Part shown: in pieces, positions 24,217-33,275 of the stretch
Numbering within the stretch: position 1 is the stretch's first letter
How the letters are laid out: every line of letters begins with the position of its first letter
Assembly (NCBI GenBank): GCA_020073705.1
Contig: JAIQES010000020.1
Span: 23,049-87,048 of the forward strand
DNA length: 64,000 nucleotides
DNA from: Terriglobia bacterium
GTDB lineage: Bacteria > Acidobacteriota > Terriglobia > Acidiferrales > UBA7541
Reading direction: 5' to 3'
Translations under genes and position numbers: made by a program
Notes under the pieces: generated by a model
Databases searched by the model: none
Seen by the model: only the letters and a program-made list of their open reading frames with translations
Told to the model about the DNA's origin: nothing

Positions 24217-24681
24217 ATGGCCTACTGCAGCAAGTGTGGTGGTGAAGTGGAATCTGGCGTGGCGTTCTGCCCGAAATGCGGGCAAGCGCAGACGGGAGGA
24301 CCAATGATGCAAACTTCGCAGAGCGCACAGCCGGGCATGTCCGAAAACGTTGCCGGGTTATTGTGCTACGTGCTGGGATGGGTCACGGGGATCATCTTCT
24401 TCCTGATCGACAAGCGGCCTTTTGTCCGATTTCATGCCGCGCAGTCCATTGTCGTTTTTGGCGGGCTGCACGTCCTCAACATTGTCGTTGGGATCATTTT
24501 TGGCGCTGGTTTCATGATGATGGGCGGATGGGGGGCTTTCGGGCTAGGGTGGGTGCTGTATAGCCTGATTAACCTCGTCGCGCTCATTCTCTGGATACTC
24601 CTCATGGTGAAAGCCTATCAGGGCGAAAAGTTTCAGGTGCCGGTGGCCGCGGGAATCGCACAGAGCTTCGCTGGCAAGTAG
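24217..24681 (+). CDS. Zinc-ribbon DUF4870 membrane protein
   Basis: 154 residues. An N-terminal zinc ribbon (CSKCGGEVESGVAFCPKCG, two CxxC pairs at residues 4-22) is followed by DUF4870-type helices: VAGLLCYVLGWVTGIIFFL, RFHAAQSIVVFG, then two more hydrophobic segments. The function of this family is unknown. It stands alone between tRNA-Leu and a DHH phosphoesterase gene and is followed by a possible terminator. Confidence 0.8.
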   Translation: MAYCSKCGGEVESGVAFCPKCGQAQTGGPMMQTSQSAQPGMSENVAGLLCYVLGWVTGIIFFLIDKRPFVRFHAAQSIVVFGGLHVLNIVVGIIFGAGFMMMGGWGAFGLGWVLYSLINLVALILWILLMVKAYQGEKFQVPVAAGIAQSFAGK

Positions 24682-24728
24682 CGCGGTTCTTTGCAGCGAC
24701 AGTCGCTATCCCGCTGCAAGCCCGCTGG

Positions 24729-24748
24729 GCGGTGGCGGCCGCTTTTTT
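24729..24748 (+). terminator. Possible rho-independent terminator
   Basis: GCGG (24729-24732) and CCGC (24739-24742) can pair around a 6-nt loop and are followed directly by six T residues. The stem is short, so this is tentative; it lies 48 bp after the DUF4870 stop. Confidence 0.35.
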
Positions 24749-24903
24749 GCAGCTCGATTTGCACGGCATGGCTGAAGAGTGGGAACTTCCCAAAATAAGA
24801 CAGTCCTCCCTTTTCGTCTTGACATTCCCCCGGCTCCCGTCCATCTTTTATGGCTTTGCGTACAACGCCGCGTTTTTGAGTGGCATGGAGGCGAGTGAGG
24901 GCA

Positions 24904-25869
24904 GTGGCGGACCCGGTCAATGTTCGTTTGTGTTTTCACGACCGATGCTTCGATGGAGCGGCATCGTCGGCGGTCTTTTATCGTTTCTTTCACGAACGCA
25001 TCCGGCCCGGCGCGGAGTTTCACTTCACGGGCATGACGCACCGCGCGCGGCAGCCATTCGCGGACGGGCTGTTTGACGGCGACGAGAACGTTATCGTGGA
25101 TTTCAAGTATTCGAGTTCGCCCCGCTTGACGTGGTGGTTCGACCACCACCAGAGTGCGTTCCTTACACCCGCCGACGCCGAACATTTCCACCGAGATCAC
25201 AGCGGTCATAAATTCTACAACCCCGAATACAAGTCCTGCACGAAGCTCCTTGCGGATGTAACCAGCGCGCAGTTCGGCTTCGACGTGAAGCCTCTCGCCG
25301 AGTTAGTGCACTGGGGCGACATCATTGACGGCGCTCAATATCCAACACCCGAGTCGGCGGTAGCCCTCACCGAACCCGCGACGCAACTGGCGCTGGTGAT
25401 CGAAGCGGCCCCCGAGAAAGGGCTGGTGCCGAGGATTATTCCGAAGTTATCCGAGCTTCCGCTTGCGGAAATGATAAAGCTGCCGATCGTCGCGCGCCAC
25501 CTCGGACCCTTGCTCGAACGGCATCGCCGGTCCGTCGATCTGATACGGCAGCATACAGAGGTGCGCGGCGGCGTCATATTCTTCGACCTTAGTGACCTGG
25601 ATCTCGAGGGATACAACAAGTTCATACCGTACATGCTCCATCCGGAAGCGCGCTACTCGGTCAGCGTCATCGCGTCGCCGACACGTTCGAAAGTTTCGCT
25701 TGGCTCAAATCCGTGGAATCCCGATGCCGCGGAGGATAACTTGGCCAGCCTCGCGGAACAATACGGCGGCGGTGGGCATCCGCGGGTAGCTGCGATCTCT
25801 CTTGAGCCGAATGACATCGAGCGCGCGCGTCACGTGGCGAAGGAAATCTCGGAAAAGCTGCGCCGCTGA
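24904..25869 (+). CDS. DHH-family phosphoesterase-like protein
   Basis: About 321 residues from the GTG at 24904 (another GTG at 24880 is possible). N-terminal VRLCFHDRCFDGAASSAVFY resembles the first DHH metal motif with Asp, and TWWFDHHQSAF contains the D-H-H triad. The C-terminal GGGGHPRVAAISL is the DHHA1 substrate motif. DHH enzymes cleave cyclic dinucleotides, short oligonucleotides (NrnA) or pyrophosphate. Which substrate applies cannot be told; the divergent N-terminus makes classical NrnA uncertain. Confidence 0.8.
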   Translation: MADPVNVRLCFHDRCFDGAASSAVFYRFFHERIRPGAEFHFTGMTHRARQPFADGLFDGDENVIVDFKYSSSPRLTWWFDHHQSAFLTPADAEHFHRDHSGHKFYNPEYKSCTKLLADVTSAQFGFDVKPLAELVHWGDIIDGAQYPTPESAVALTEPATQLALVIEAAPEKGLVPRIIPKLSELPLAEMIKLPIVARHLGPLLERHRRSVDLIRQHTEVRGGVIFFDLSDLDLEGYNKFIPYMLHPEARYSVSVIASPTRSKVSLGSNPWNPDAAEDNLASLAEQYGGGGHPRVAAISLEPNDIERARHVAKEISEKLRR

Positions 25870-26067
25870 CGAAATGAATTTCGAACGCGTAATTCGCACG
25901 GAGCGAAGCCCAATCACAGATCGCGCGGCCGTGCTGAGCCCGCAAGAACTCAAGTGGAAAATGCGTACTCGCCACCACATGCCTCGCGCCCTGAGCCAAT
26001 GGTCTTCTTTTGCGTCTCGCTGGAGAAGTCGAGAAATTGTCGAGTCATGGTAGTATTAAAAATTCGT

Positions 26068-26142
<75 letters not shown>

Positions 26143-26232
26143 CTTGTTTTCAGAAGGTTAGCTTCGTCTGACTTTTCAGAAACAAAAAACTGTGCCCAAT
26201 TTTGTGCCACACCCGGCTCAAAATCGGTGCCG
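26143..26232 (-). pseudogene. Possible relic at the tRNA-Lys 3' end
   Basis: Directly after the tRNA, the minus strand can be read as fragments such as CGTKLGTVFCF before a stop, a style seen at the C-terminus of tyrosine recombinases integrated at tRNA genes. No catalytic residues remain and the assignment is weak. Confidence 0.2.
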
Positions 26233-26565
26233 CTAAGGTCGTCCACGGCCAGGCGCTTCGCTTCCATCCTGATACAATCCGACCATCTCCGAGCGGTAGT
26301 AGACAAACTGAATGACGTGAGCGCCCAGCGCCGGAAGAAGTCGCTCGACCGTTGAGTCGTGCGGAGTTCGGTGCTGGCGACCGATGCGCAGTCTTCGGCC
26401 CTCAGTACGGCTCCAAAACTCGCGGACGAGCCCATCTCGACGGAGTATGGGGACCGCGTCAAAGCCTCCTCGGTCGGCAGCCGCCGCTGCGTCAGCGTCA
26501 CTTGATGCATGTTTTAGGAGCCGCCGAGGCGTCATAATGTCTTCGGCACGTACCGTTACATTCAT
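26233..26565 (-). pseudogene. Truncated CBS-domain protein
   Basis: A 110-residue frame starting [20 protein letters not shown], with FDAVPILRRDGLVREFW and STVERLLPALGAHVIQFVYY, fits the first part of a CBS-domain protein (adenosine-ligand regulatory domain). After RSEMVGL the frame changes into YQDGSEAPGRGRP, which is not CBS-like, so the 3' part seems lost or frameshifted. Likely a decaying gene. Confidence 0.45.
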
Positions 26566-26795
26566 CGTGTCATCAAGGCCCTCTAACTTCTGCCGTTCAT
26601 CCGCCTTGCCGTGATCGCCTTGGATAGCGCGCGTGGCTCAGTCCGCGGACCAAGATACCACACTGCGGGGCGCTGGCGGTCCCTGGTGCGCCCGCTGCAT
26701 CGCCCATCAGGATGGCGCGCATAGAGCAACATTCCAGCCCCCGCAGCGTGAGGGTAGAGGGCTTCACAAGCCTGCAAGAATTTTTCAGCATTCTG

Positions 26796-28409
26796 CTAAA
26801 CTTTGAGAATGCGTCCCGCATCGTCCACGTCAATGAATGCGGCGCGAGATACCTTGGGAAGCCCGGGCATGAGCATCATGCTTCCGGTTATGACCACCAC
26901 AAAGCCAGCACCCGCGGACAGCGATACGTCCTTCACATGCAGTGTCCAACCCGTGGGCGCGCCCAGGAGTTTCGGATTGTCGGACAAGGAGTACTGCGTC
27001 TTCGCGACGCAGATGGGCAATTGAGCGCTACCCCACAGGGTAAACTGATCGAGCTTTGTCCTGGCTTGGTCACTGATCGTCACATCCGCCGCGCCGTAGA
27101 TTTTTTGAGCGACACGCCGAATCTTTTCCGTCAGGGATTCATCCAGCGAGTAGATCGGTTGCACTCTGGGCGACGGGTTCGCGGCGATTGTTTCGACGAC
27201 GCGTTCGGCAAGCTCTTTCGCTCCCGATCCTCCCTTTGTGAATGCTTCCGAGATCGCGCTGACGATACCGTTTTGCAAGCAGAAGTCGGCCAGCCGCTTC
27301 AGATCTGCGTCGGTGTCGCCGGGAAAACGGTTGAGCGCGACGATGATCGGTACGCTGAAGCTTTCCAAAATTTCGATGTGTTTACGGAGATTTGCCAAGC
27401 CTTGATCGATGCGGCCTTCTCCCTGATTCCGGATGCTCTGAACGGTAGTTACAAGAACCGCAGCTGCAGGCGTGATGCCGGACTGCTGCATGACAATGTC
27501 GAAGTATTTTTCGGCACCAAGGTCCGATCCGAAGCCGACCTCATTAACGACATAGTCCGCCAGCCGCAGTCCCATTTCCTGGCAGAGGATGCTGCTGGTC
27601 CCAGGAGCGATATTCCCGAAAGGCCCGGTATGCACAAATGCAGGCGTCCCATCGGTTGTCTGCACCAGGTTCGGGAGGATGGCATCAGCGAGCAGGGCCA
27701 TCATGCCACCCGTGGCCCCCAAGTCTCGTGCGCGGATTGGTCTACCGTCCCGAGTGGTGCCAATGACGACACATTCAAGGCGCTCCCGCAAGTTCCTCCG
27801 ATCCGTTGCCAGCGCCACGATGGCCATGATTTCGGATGCGGCCGTGATGACGAATCCTGAGCGGCGTCCCGCGCCGTCCTTCTTGCTGTCCAACGCGATG
27901 GAAATCCGGCGAAGCGCGCGGTCGTTCATGTCCATCGTGCGCGGCCAGCTGATTCGATCAGGATCGAGGTTCAGATCATTACCGTGGAAGAGATGGGCAT
28001 CGATGAGCGCGGCCAACAGATTTTGCGCGGAGGCAATCGCATGAAAATCGCCGTGGAAATGAAAATTGATCTTTTCGCTAGGCTCAATTTGCGATAGGCC
28101 GCCGCCGGCGGCGCCTCCTTTAATTCCGAATACGGGACCCAGCGAAGGCTGCCGTGACGTAACGACGGCCTTTTTCCCAATCTGCGCGAGACCCTGCGCA
28201 AGTCCGATGGCAGTGACGGTCTTACCTTCGCCGGAAACGGTAGGCGTTGTTGCGGTGACAAGAATGAGTTTTCCGCGCCGACGTAAAGAAGAGTCAGCAA
28301 GGAGCTCCAGCTTAACCTTGGCGCCGTGAGGCCCGATCTGCTCGAGATACTGATCCGGAAGCTCGAGCTTGCGCGCCACGGTTTGGATTGAGAGAAGTGT
28401 TTTTCGCAC
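26796..28409 (-). CDS. fhs: Formate--tetrahydrofolate ligase
   Basis: 537 residues (family usually about 555), GTG start. The enzyme joins formate to THF with ATP to give 10-formyl-THF in the cytoplasm. Conserved blocks: ATP-binding TTPTVSGEGKTVTAIGLAQG, SRQPSLGPVFGIKGGAAGGG, FHGDFHAIASAQNLLAA, PAFVHTGPFGNIAPGTSS, GFGSDLGAEKYFDI, VALNRFPGDTDADL and the C-terminal GSMMLMPGLPKV. The slightly short length reflects a compact N-terminus. No other C1 gene is adjacent. A long antisense frame (26712-27860) is a shadow. Confidence 0.95.
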   Translation of the reverse strand: MRKTLLSIQTVARKLELPDQYLEQIGPHGAKVKLELLADSSLRRRGKLILVTATTPTVSGEGKTVTAIGLAQGLAQIGKKAVVTSRQPSLGPVFGIKGGAAGGGLSQIEPSEKINFHFHGDFHAIASAQNLLAALIDAHLFHGNDLNLDPDRISWPRTMDMNDRALRRISIALDSKKDGAGRRSGFVITAASEIMAIVALATDRRNLRERLECVVIGTTRDGRPIRARDLGATGGMMALLADAILPNLVQTTDGTPAFVHTGPFGNIAPGTSSILCQEMGLRLADYVVNEVGFGSDLGAEKYFDIVMQQSGITPAAAVLVTTVQSIRNQGEGRIDQGLANLRKHIEILESFSVPIIVALNRFPGDTDADLKRLADFCLQNGIVSAISEAFTKGGSGAKELAERVVETIAANPSPRVQPIYSLDESLTEKIRRVAQKIYGAADVTISDQARTKLDQFTLWGSAQLPICVAKTQYSLSDNPKLLGAPTGWTLHVKDVSLSAGAGFVVVITGSMMLMPGLPKVSRAAFIDVDDAGRILKV

Positions 28410-28934
28410 GTTGCTATTGAGTCTTCCCAGTGGAGTTCATTGCCGTAGAAACTGAAAATATCACACTTGAGGCAGTACTTACCCCGTGCTTGTCGATAGT
28501 TGACTCTACACCCAATCTGAGGAAGCGAAATCAATTACTCGCCGCGCTCGATCGTTGGATCGGCGGGTTGTACTGATGGGCGGGTGGGCCTTCGTTGCAA
28601 TGCACGAATGGCATTTCGCCCCCTATGCGCCCAATGCCACATTCCGATAAGACTTCATGCGCCGTTGGCGCACCACCAGGCATGAAAATGGGTATCGCGC
28701 CGTAAGACGTCTATTTTCAGTCGAAGTTGAGGCCATTTTCATAGCAGAGGACTTCTCAGGACTTGGCGTGCACTTAGATTGAAGCCCTCAAGGGACTTTC
28801 GTTGATGCTCACACTGCTGAGTGACGTACATCACTGAAAGCTGCGCTAGAAGCGCACATAGATCTGACATGAACGGACTGCTAATGCGAACGGAGAATCC
28901 TCGTTTACATATTGAAGGAGGATGCTCACGATCC
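28410..28934. other. Intergenic region between fhs and the Sel1 gene
   Basis: About 525 bp in which I see no supported gene, repeat or RNA. The GGAGG at 28917-28921, 13 bp before the chosen Sel1-gene start, is the only notable signal. Confidence 0.4.
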
Positions 28935-29387
28935 ATGAGAATGTCCATTCAGGTTTTCTTGCTGATTGCCGCTTTTTTCGCGTTTCATCCCTGCGTCCGG
29001 GCAACAAAAATTCCACCTCTGCTGCAAGAACTTCCGGATGATCTTGCCCGACTCACAAAAGAGTGTGATGGGGGCAATGCGGACAGTTGCACCAAATTGG
29101 GATTGTTGTATTCCGAAGGGAAAGGTGTGGCGAAGGACGACAAGCGGGCCGTGGAACTCCTCCAACGAGGGTGTGAGGCAGGTGATGTGGACGGCTGCTT
29201 TGGATTGGCATTCAGGCATGAACGAGGTCGGGGGATAGGCAAAGATGATATCCCCGCGGTTAACACTTTCGTACCTTCCAGGCCATCTGAAACTGAGGGA
29301 ATGCGCTCTGATCGCAAGGCATTGTTAAGGATGCCTAGTCCCTTGTGGAGGGTTCGGGCCGCTCTAATTTTAAGAGAGAACACATGA
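28935..29387 (+). CDS. Exported Sel1-repeat (TPR-like) protein, probably frameshifted near its end
   Basis: About 150 residues from the ATG at 28935. A signal peptide (QVFLLIAAFFAFHPCVRA) precedes two Sel1 repeats: ADSCTKLGLLYSEGKGVAKD then GDVDGCFGLAFRHERGRGIG. After KDD at about 29248 the frame becomes unlike Sel1, whereas the next frame reads PGHLKLRECALIARHC before a stop, closer to repeat style. A one-base shift probably broke the 3' end. Sel1 proteins mediate protein-protein contacts; the partner is unknown. Confidence 0.55.
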   Translation: MRMSIQVFLLIAAFFAFHPCVRATKIPPLLQELPDDLARLTKECDGGNADSCTKLGLLYSEGKGVAKDDKRAVELLQRGCEAGDVDGCFGLAFRHERGRGIGKDDIPAVNTFVPSRPSETEGMRSDRKALLRMPSPLWRVRAALILRENT

Positions 29388-29518
29388 AGCATCGCTGGTG
29401 GAGAAAACATAAGCGTAGGTTGTTGTCATTGACGCTCTTCGACATCTGGCTTTGGCTCAGCTTCACACTGGTCGTGGGCATATTTTTGTGGATATTCTTT
29501 TTCAGGTCCGGTGCCTAG
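29384..29518 (+). CDS. Small single-pass membrane protein
   Basis: A 44-residue frame starting MKHRWWRKHKRRLLSL, a strongly basic N-terminus, followed by one helix (WLWLSFTLVVGIFLWIFFF) and a short tail. AAGAGAGAA lies 5 bp before the ATG. Basic-inside then hydrophobic is a credible membrane microprotein. It overlaps the end of the Sel1 frame by 4 bp. Function unknown. Confidence 0.45.
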   Translation: MKHRWWRKHKRRLLSLTLFDIWLWLSFTLVVGIFLWIFFFRSGA

Positions 29519-29519
29519 C

Positions 29520-29705
29520 ATGACCCGCGAGGAAATTAAGAACACGTTCAACAACTACCGCATCGAATGGCCGCTCGCCGATGAGGCATGTGGCCAGTGA
29601 ATTGATCCGGTTCATCCTGGAAACCCTGGCGCAGAGCTGCACGCGACGGAAGTGCGGATGCGGGCCGAGTATCGGGCCGGGGAGTTGCTGAATGCAGGGT
29701 CCTAA
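29520..29705 (+). pseudogene. Remnants of a phage- or mobile-element-type gene
   Basis: Starting at the ATG at 29520 a short frame reads MTREEIKNTFNNYRIEWPLA and stops; about 60 bp later another piece reads ELHATEVRMRAEYRAGELL before a stop. The second piece matches the ATEIRxRAERRAGELL style common in phage-associated proteins. The pieces are in a broken context and cannot make a product. Confidence 0.35.
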
Positions 29706-29726
29706 GCTAGCTGGAGAGGTCTCAAC

Positions 29727-29752
29727 CGGAATTTTCGATTAGACCTCTGGCT
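29727..29752 (-). repeat. Short dispersed repeat, copy 4
   Basis: Inverted relative to copy 2 (10457-10483) and nearly the same. Here it is framed by a perfect 8-bp inverted repeat AGAGGTCT (29716-29723) and AGACCTCT (29742-29749). Confidence 0.5.
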
Positions 29753-29777
29753 TGCGCATTGCATTCGCTACTGGGTG

Positions 29778-30164
29778 TCACTTGCGGCCATGGCCTCTAC
29801 CGTGGTCACGGAAGCCCCGATCATGGCCGCGGTCGCTGCGATGATTTTGTTCAATCCGGCCGCGACCTCCGGCCCAATAACCCGCAAAAAACTGCCGTCC
29901 ATCGTGATGCGGTGCCACCCACAGAGCGCCCACGTACGGTGGTCGAGTCCAATAACCTTCATGCCAGTTGTAGTGCATTCCTACGGGATACCAATAGCCC
30001 TCCACCCACACGAACTCAGCACCCGGCCTTGCGGGTAGAACCCCAACCATCCGGGGCGGCGGTGGCGGCCCAATTCTGATTCCTATCGAAACCTGCGCTT
30101 CAATTGCCGAGACCGTGGCTAACAGCATCGCGGCAAGCAGTATTGCCTTCATGAAGGTTTTCAT
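29778..30164 (-). CDS. Exported YXWGXW-repeat protein
   Basis: 128 residues from the ATG at 30164, preceded by GGGAGG. A signal peptide (MKTFMKAILLAAMLLATVSA) leads to a proline stretch (IGPPPPPRMVG), then aromatic repeats WVEGYWYPVG, WHEGYWTRPP and ALWVAPHH of the YXWGXW type, then FFAGYWAGGRGR and a His/Arg/Gly tail. Proteins of this type are common in Acidobacteria and Proteobacteria envelopes; function unknown. Confidence 0.7.
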   Translation of the reverse strand: MKTFMKAILLAAMLLATVSAIEAQVSIGIRIGPPPPPRMVGVLPARPGAEFVWVEGYWYPVGMHYNWHEGYWTRPPYVGALWVAPHHDGRQFFAGYWAGGRGRIEQNHRSDRGHDRGFRDHGRGHGRK

Positions 30165-30389
30165 ATTGCTCAGCCTCCCTGATCCCATCATACGCACAAA
30201 GGGGCGCAAAACATTGGGCAGTGCAATTTGCGATTGCGAAAGATATAGCTGGCCGTATGTACAGGCGGTTTAGTTAGGCCCAGCCATCGTGTTATTCGCC
30301 GTCAACTTACCGTAGTGGTATCATCCCATCGTGAGCTTGCGTCAACTGAAAAAACGCGAACGGGTTGGCCACCCGCCAGCAACGGGAGG

Positions 30390-30923
30390 ATGAGTCACTT
30401 GCAAGAGGAATTGAGAATTCGGGAGAAGCTGCCGGTCCACAGCCCTAGAGACGACAAGGGTATCCGCCCCCATGTGCTCCGAGTCGACGGTCTTGTTGGC
30501 CACTGTCTGGAGCTGACCCTAGCCGATTTGGAGCGATTATCCCAGCAAGATCTCACAGACGATTTTACATGCCTGGAGGGCTGGACTGTTCCCAACATTA
30601 GATGGCGCGGGGTTCTGTTGGCAACTGTGCTGTCGCTCACGGAACCACGTCTCGAGGCTCGTTATGTCCAGGCAAGTGCGGGAGACTTCAGTGTTTCCTT
30701 ACCCCGCGACCGTGCCGAACGGGCACTGCTTGCTATCCGCCTCAACGAGGGTGCTGTGCCGTTGGAGCATGGCGGCCCGGTTCGTCTTGTTGTTCCCGGT
30801 GGGGAATGCTTCATGAGTATTAAGTGGCTGGATCACTTGGAATTGCGCACCGAACCTGGGGCAAACACCGCCGAGAAAATCGCATTGGGCCGATTACCTG
30901 CTCTCAGGCCCCGCGAGTACTAG
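30390..30923 (+). CDS. Small molybdopterin-binding oxidoreductase domain protein
   Basis: About 177 residues from the ATG at 30390 (an in-frame GTG at 30315 is an alternative). It resembles the sulfite-oxidase/YedY Mo-binding domain: HVLRVDGLVGHCLELTLADL, then DDFTCLEGWTVPNIRWRGV with the Mo-ligand Cys, LARYV-like QASAGDFSVSLP, and GPVRLVVPGGECFMSIKWL. No signal peptide, haem domain or dimerisation domain is present, so it is a minimal single-domain member, probably cytoplasmic. Substrate and electron partner unknown. Confidence 0.7.
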   Translation: MSHLQEELRIREKLPVHSPRDDKGIRPHVLRVDGLVGHCLELTLADLERLSQQDLTDDFTCLEGWTVPNIRWRGVLLATVLSLTEPRLEARYVQASAGDFSVSLPRDRAERALLAIRLNEGAVPLEHGGPVRLVVPGGECFMSIKWLDHLELRTEPGANTAEKIALGRLPALRPREY

Positions 30924-31621
30924 GGAAGGTTCTATAAAAGCAGTTGACTGCGCCTGCGGCCGGGTGCGCCGACATTTGAGCGATTTTGAACCTTGGGCTC
31001 CCCATCCTCTCCCAGCTGTCCGCAACCACCGAATCGCATCTCCCCAACTGAACTTAAGGAAGAATCCGCTGCTCCACCTCCCGAAACGTCACTCACTCCA
31101 CCGCTGGTGAGAAGATCGGGCTAACTAAAATCTAACGGATTAGAACAAAACAGTGCTCCCTAATTTGCGAATTCGGGTTCAAATGGATCAAACAGCACCT
31201 GCGAATCAAAACTTTTTACGGCACCAGCGAGAACGCAGTGAAGACCCAAATATAGTATTTAATTGCTGCGAACCAGAAGATCCGGGCGGACAGGTAGCTT
31301 CAGTTCTGATTAGGGGTAAACTCCGCAATATGAATGCGAATCCCACTCCCGGCCAGGTCAGCACAACTCAATTGACGACTTTGGCTCTTTTTGACGACTG
31401 ACGCGATCTTAAGTCCCTTGATTTGCATGAGGTTGGTAGGGGCGGCGGGGATCGAATTTGCATCTCCAAAAAATAAGTCCTGAGTTGTAAAAAGCGTAGC
31501 ACCACTGCCCTTCTTCCAATTGGTGTCAAATGGTGTCAAGTTCTTCGTTCGCAAAGACGTGACAAATGTCCAGAGTCCTCAGATATACTGTTGCATCTGA
31601 AACTTTGAATTGGAGACATGG
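30924..31621. other. Gene-poor stretch before the methyltransferase gene
   Basis: Nearly 700 bp without a convincing gene; the one longer frame (31153-31401) has no recognisable motif. It contains a tRNA-3'-end-like repeat (31433-31459). Confidence 0.4.
31433..31459 (-). repeat. tRNA-3'-end-like repeat, left copy
   Basis: The reverse complement reads TTCGATCCCCGCCGCCCC then TACCA, like a T arm plus acceptor end of a tRNA. It recurs in the same orientation at 32712-32738 (26 of 27 identical). Such repeats are left by elements that integrate into tRNA genes. Confidence 0.5.
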
Positions 31622-32614
31622 ATGACAGGACCTAGTCCCGAAAAAGTCATGCAGATCATTACTGGTGGGTGGGCGACTAGCATTCTCGGCGCGGCCGCGC
31701 AACACGGCGTGTTCACCGCGCTGGAAGGAAATCCGGCTACCGCGGAGAGCGTCGCTAAAAAGACGGGAATTTCGTCCCGCGGCGCCCAGGCTCTGCTCGA
31801 CGGTCTGACCGGACTGGGCCTTCTCACCTTGTCGGAGGGACGGTATCAGAACACTCCGGACGCTTCCCTGTACCTCGTGAAGGGCAAACCCAGCTACTTG
31901 GGGGCCATGGCCGAAGTGTATCTGCAGGATTTCCCAACTTGGCAAAAGCTGCCAGAGGCGGCGAAGACCGGGCTGCCGAGCGCTCCGGACGACTCGGAAG
32001 TAGTGGACAATCCCTTCTGGCATGTGCTCGTTCCCGCAATCGCCGCGCTTTCCTTTCCCGTCGCGCAGATGGCCGCGGAGCGGCTAGGCATCGCCAAGGC
32101 GAGTGCGGTGTCGTGGCTCGACGTCGGCGGCGGTTCGGGCGTCTGGTCGGCAGTCTGGCTCGGCGTGAACAAGCAGGCTACGGGCACCCAGCTCGATTGG
32201 CCCAACGTCAACAAGATCGGCCGCGGGTTCGTCGCAAGCTTCGGCGTCGCCGACCGTTTCCAGACGATTGATGGGGACTTCCACACGACCGACTTTGGCG
32301 CCGCGAAATACGACTTCGCGATCTACGCCCACATCGCCCACATGGAGGCGCCGGCGGATAACATCGCGGTCTTCCGCAAGTTCCGCAAGGCGCTCAAACC
32401 GGGCGGAACGCTCGTGGTTAATGACTTCATCCTTAACGACGACCGGACAGGCCATCCCTTCGCGATGCTGTTCGCGTCGCAGATGCTGGTGATGACCAAA
32501 AGCGGCTTCACCTACCGGCAATCAGACTACCGCCAGTGGCTCGGCGAAGCGGGATTCAAGTCAGTCGACATCGTGCCGACGCCAACGCCCTCGACGCTGG
32601 TCTTCGCGAGTTAG
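31622..32614 (+). CDS. SAM-dependent O-methyltransferase-like protein (family 2, with dimerisation domain)
   Basis: About 330 residues from the ATG at 31622. Residues 1-85 form a winged-helix dimerisation domain (GGWATSILGAAAQHGVFTAL, AESVAKKTGISSRGAQALLDGL). The catalytic domain has motif I VSWLDVGGGSGVW, an acidic residue after TQLDWP, the DFAIYAHIAHM strand and the KALKPGGTLVVNDF post-motif. Related enzymes act on phenolic or polyketide hydroxyls or isoprenoids (CrtF type). The gene is alone and framed by two tRNA-3'-end-like direct repeats, suggesting it arrived on a small mobile unit. Confidence 0.8.
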   Translation: MTGPSPEKVMQIITGGWATSILGAAAQHGVFTALEGNPATAESVAKKTGISSRGAQALLDGLTGLGLLTLSEGRYQNTPDASLYLVKGKPSYLGAMAEVYLQDFPTWQKLPEAAKTGLPSAPDDSEVVDNPFWHVLVPAIAALSFPVAQMAAERLGIAKASAVSWLDVGGGSGVWSAVWLGVNKQATGTQLDWPNVNKIGRGFVASFGVADRFQTIDGDFHTTDFGAAKYDFAIYAHIAHMEAPADNIAVFRKFRKALKPGGTLVVNDFILNDDRTGHPFAMLFASQMLVMTKSGFTYRQSDYRQWLGEAGFKSVDIVPTPTPSTLVFAS

Positions 32615-33275
32615 TGCGCGGTATTGCCTTCCGAACGGTCGTCCTCCATCGCGATAGCCGTCGCGCGTGTCAATCTTTTGCGGAGCAAGAGGTGAGTGGT
32701 TTCAGAGAAAATTGGTAGGGGCGGTGGGGATCGAATTTTTCCTATCCAGTATTCTCAAGGACTTACAAAACTCTCTACGGAACAGCAAGAAACAACTTAG
32801 CATCCTAGGAAACGCTTGTTGCTGCCCTAAAGCTGCCTTGTCGTTCATCCTGCTTTCCGCACCGGCAACAACATTGCAACAATCTTTCCGTGTGCTTCCC
32901 GCATCGCGTGAAGATCGACGTTTAGAACTGCAATTCCGAGAATCGTCTCGAGCAACGCACGTAGCCCCTTGAGCGTGATGCTGAAGCGAAAGCTCCCATC
33001 AAGTAGAGAAACACTCTTAATGCCGCGCATATTGGGGGTCTGCCGGGCCTGCCGGGCATGTGGTGAAGACTTCCTGGCGCACAAGAAAACATCTACAGGA
33101 AAGCACAGAAAGTCTCAATCAGGAGTAGCAGCGTGAAACGCCAGCGGACTATCGTCTATTGGGAGTTCAACATCGACATTCTTGGGCCTGGTCACAAGAG
33201 CGTAGCCAAACGTCGCATACGGGCCTGTTGCCATCTCAGAAGATGGCGTCCGGCACCTACTTTGCAAGGGAACAC
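32615..33275. other. Gene-poor stretch after the methyltransferase gene
   Basis: About 660 bp with no supported gene. It contains the right tRNA-end-like repeat. Short protein-like pieces on the minus strand (near 32850-33080 and 33115-33230, for example ATFGYALVTRPKNVDVELP) may be gene debris. Confidence 0.35.
32712..32738 (-). repeat. tRNA-3'-end-like repeat, right copy
   Basis: Direct copy of 31433-31459 with one mismatch, 1,279 bp away, on the other side of the methyltransferase gene. Confidence 0.5.

Noticed and set aside
26712..27860. 382-codon open frame on the plus strand
   Set aside because: Antisense to formate-THF ligase, whose conserved motifs are complete on the minus strand.
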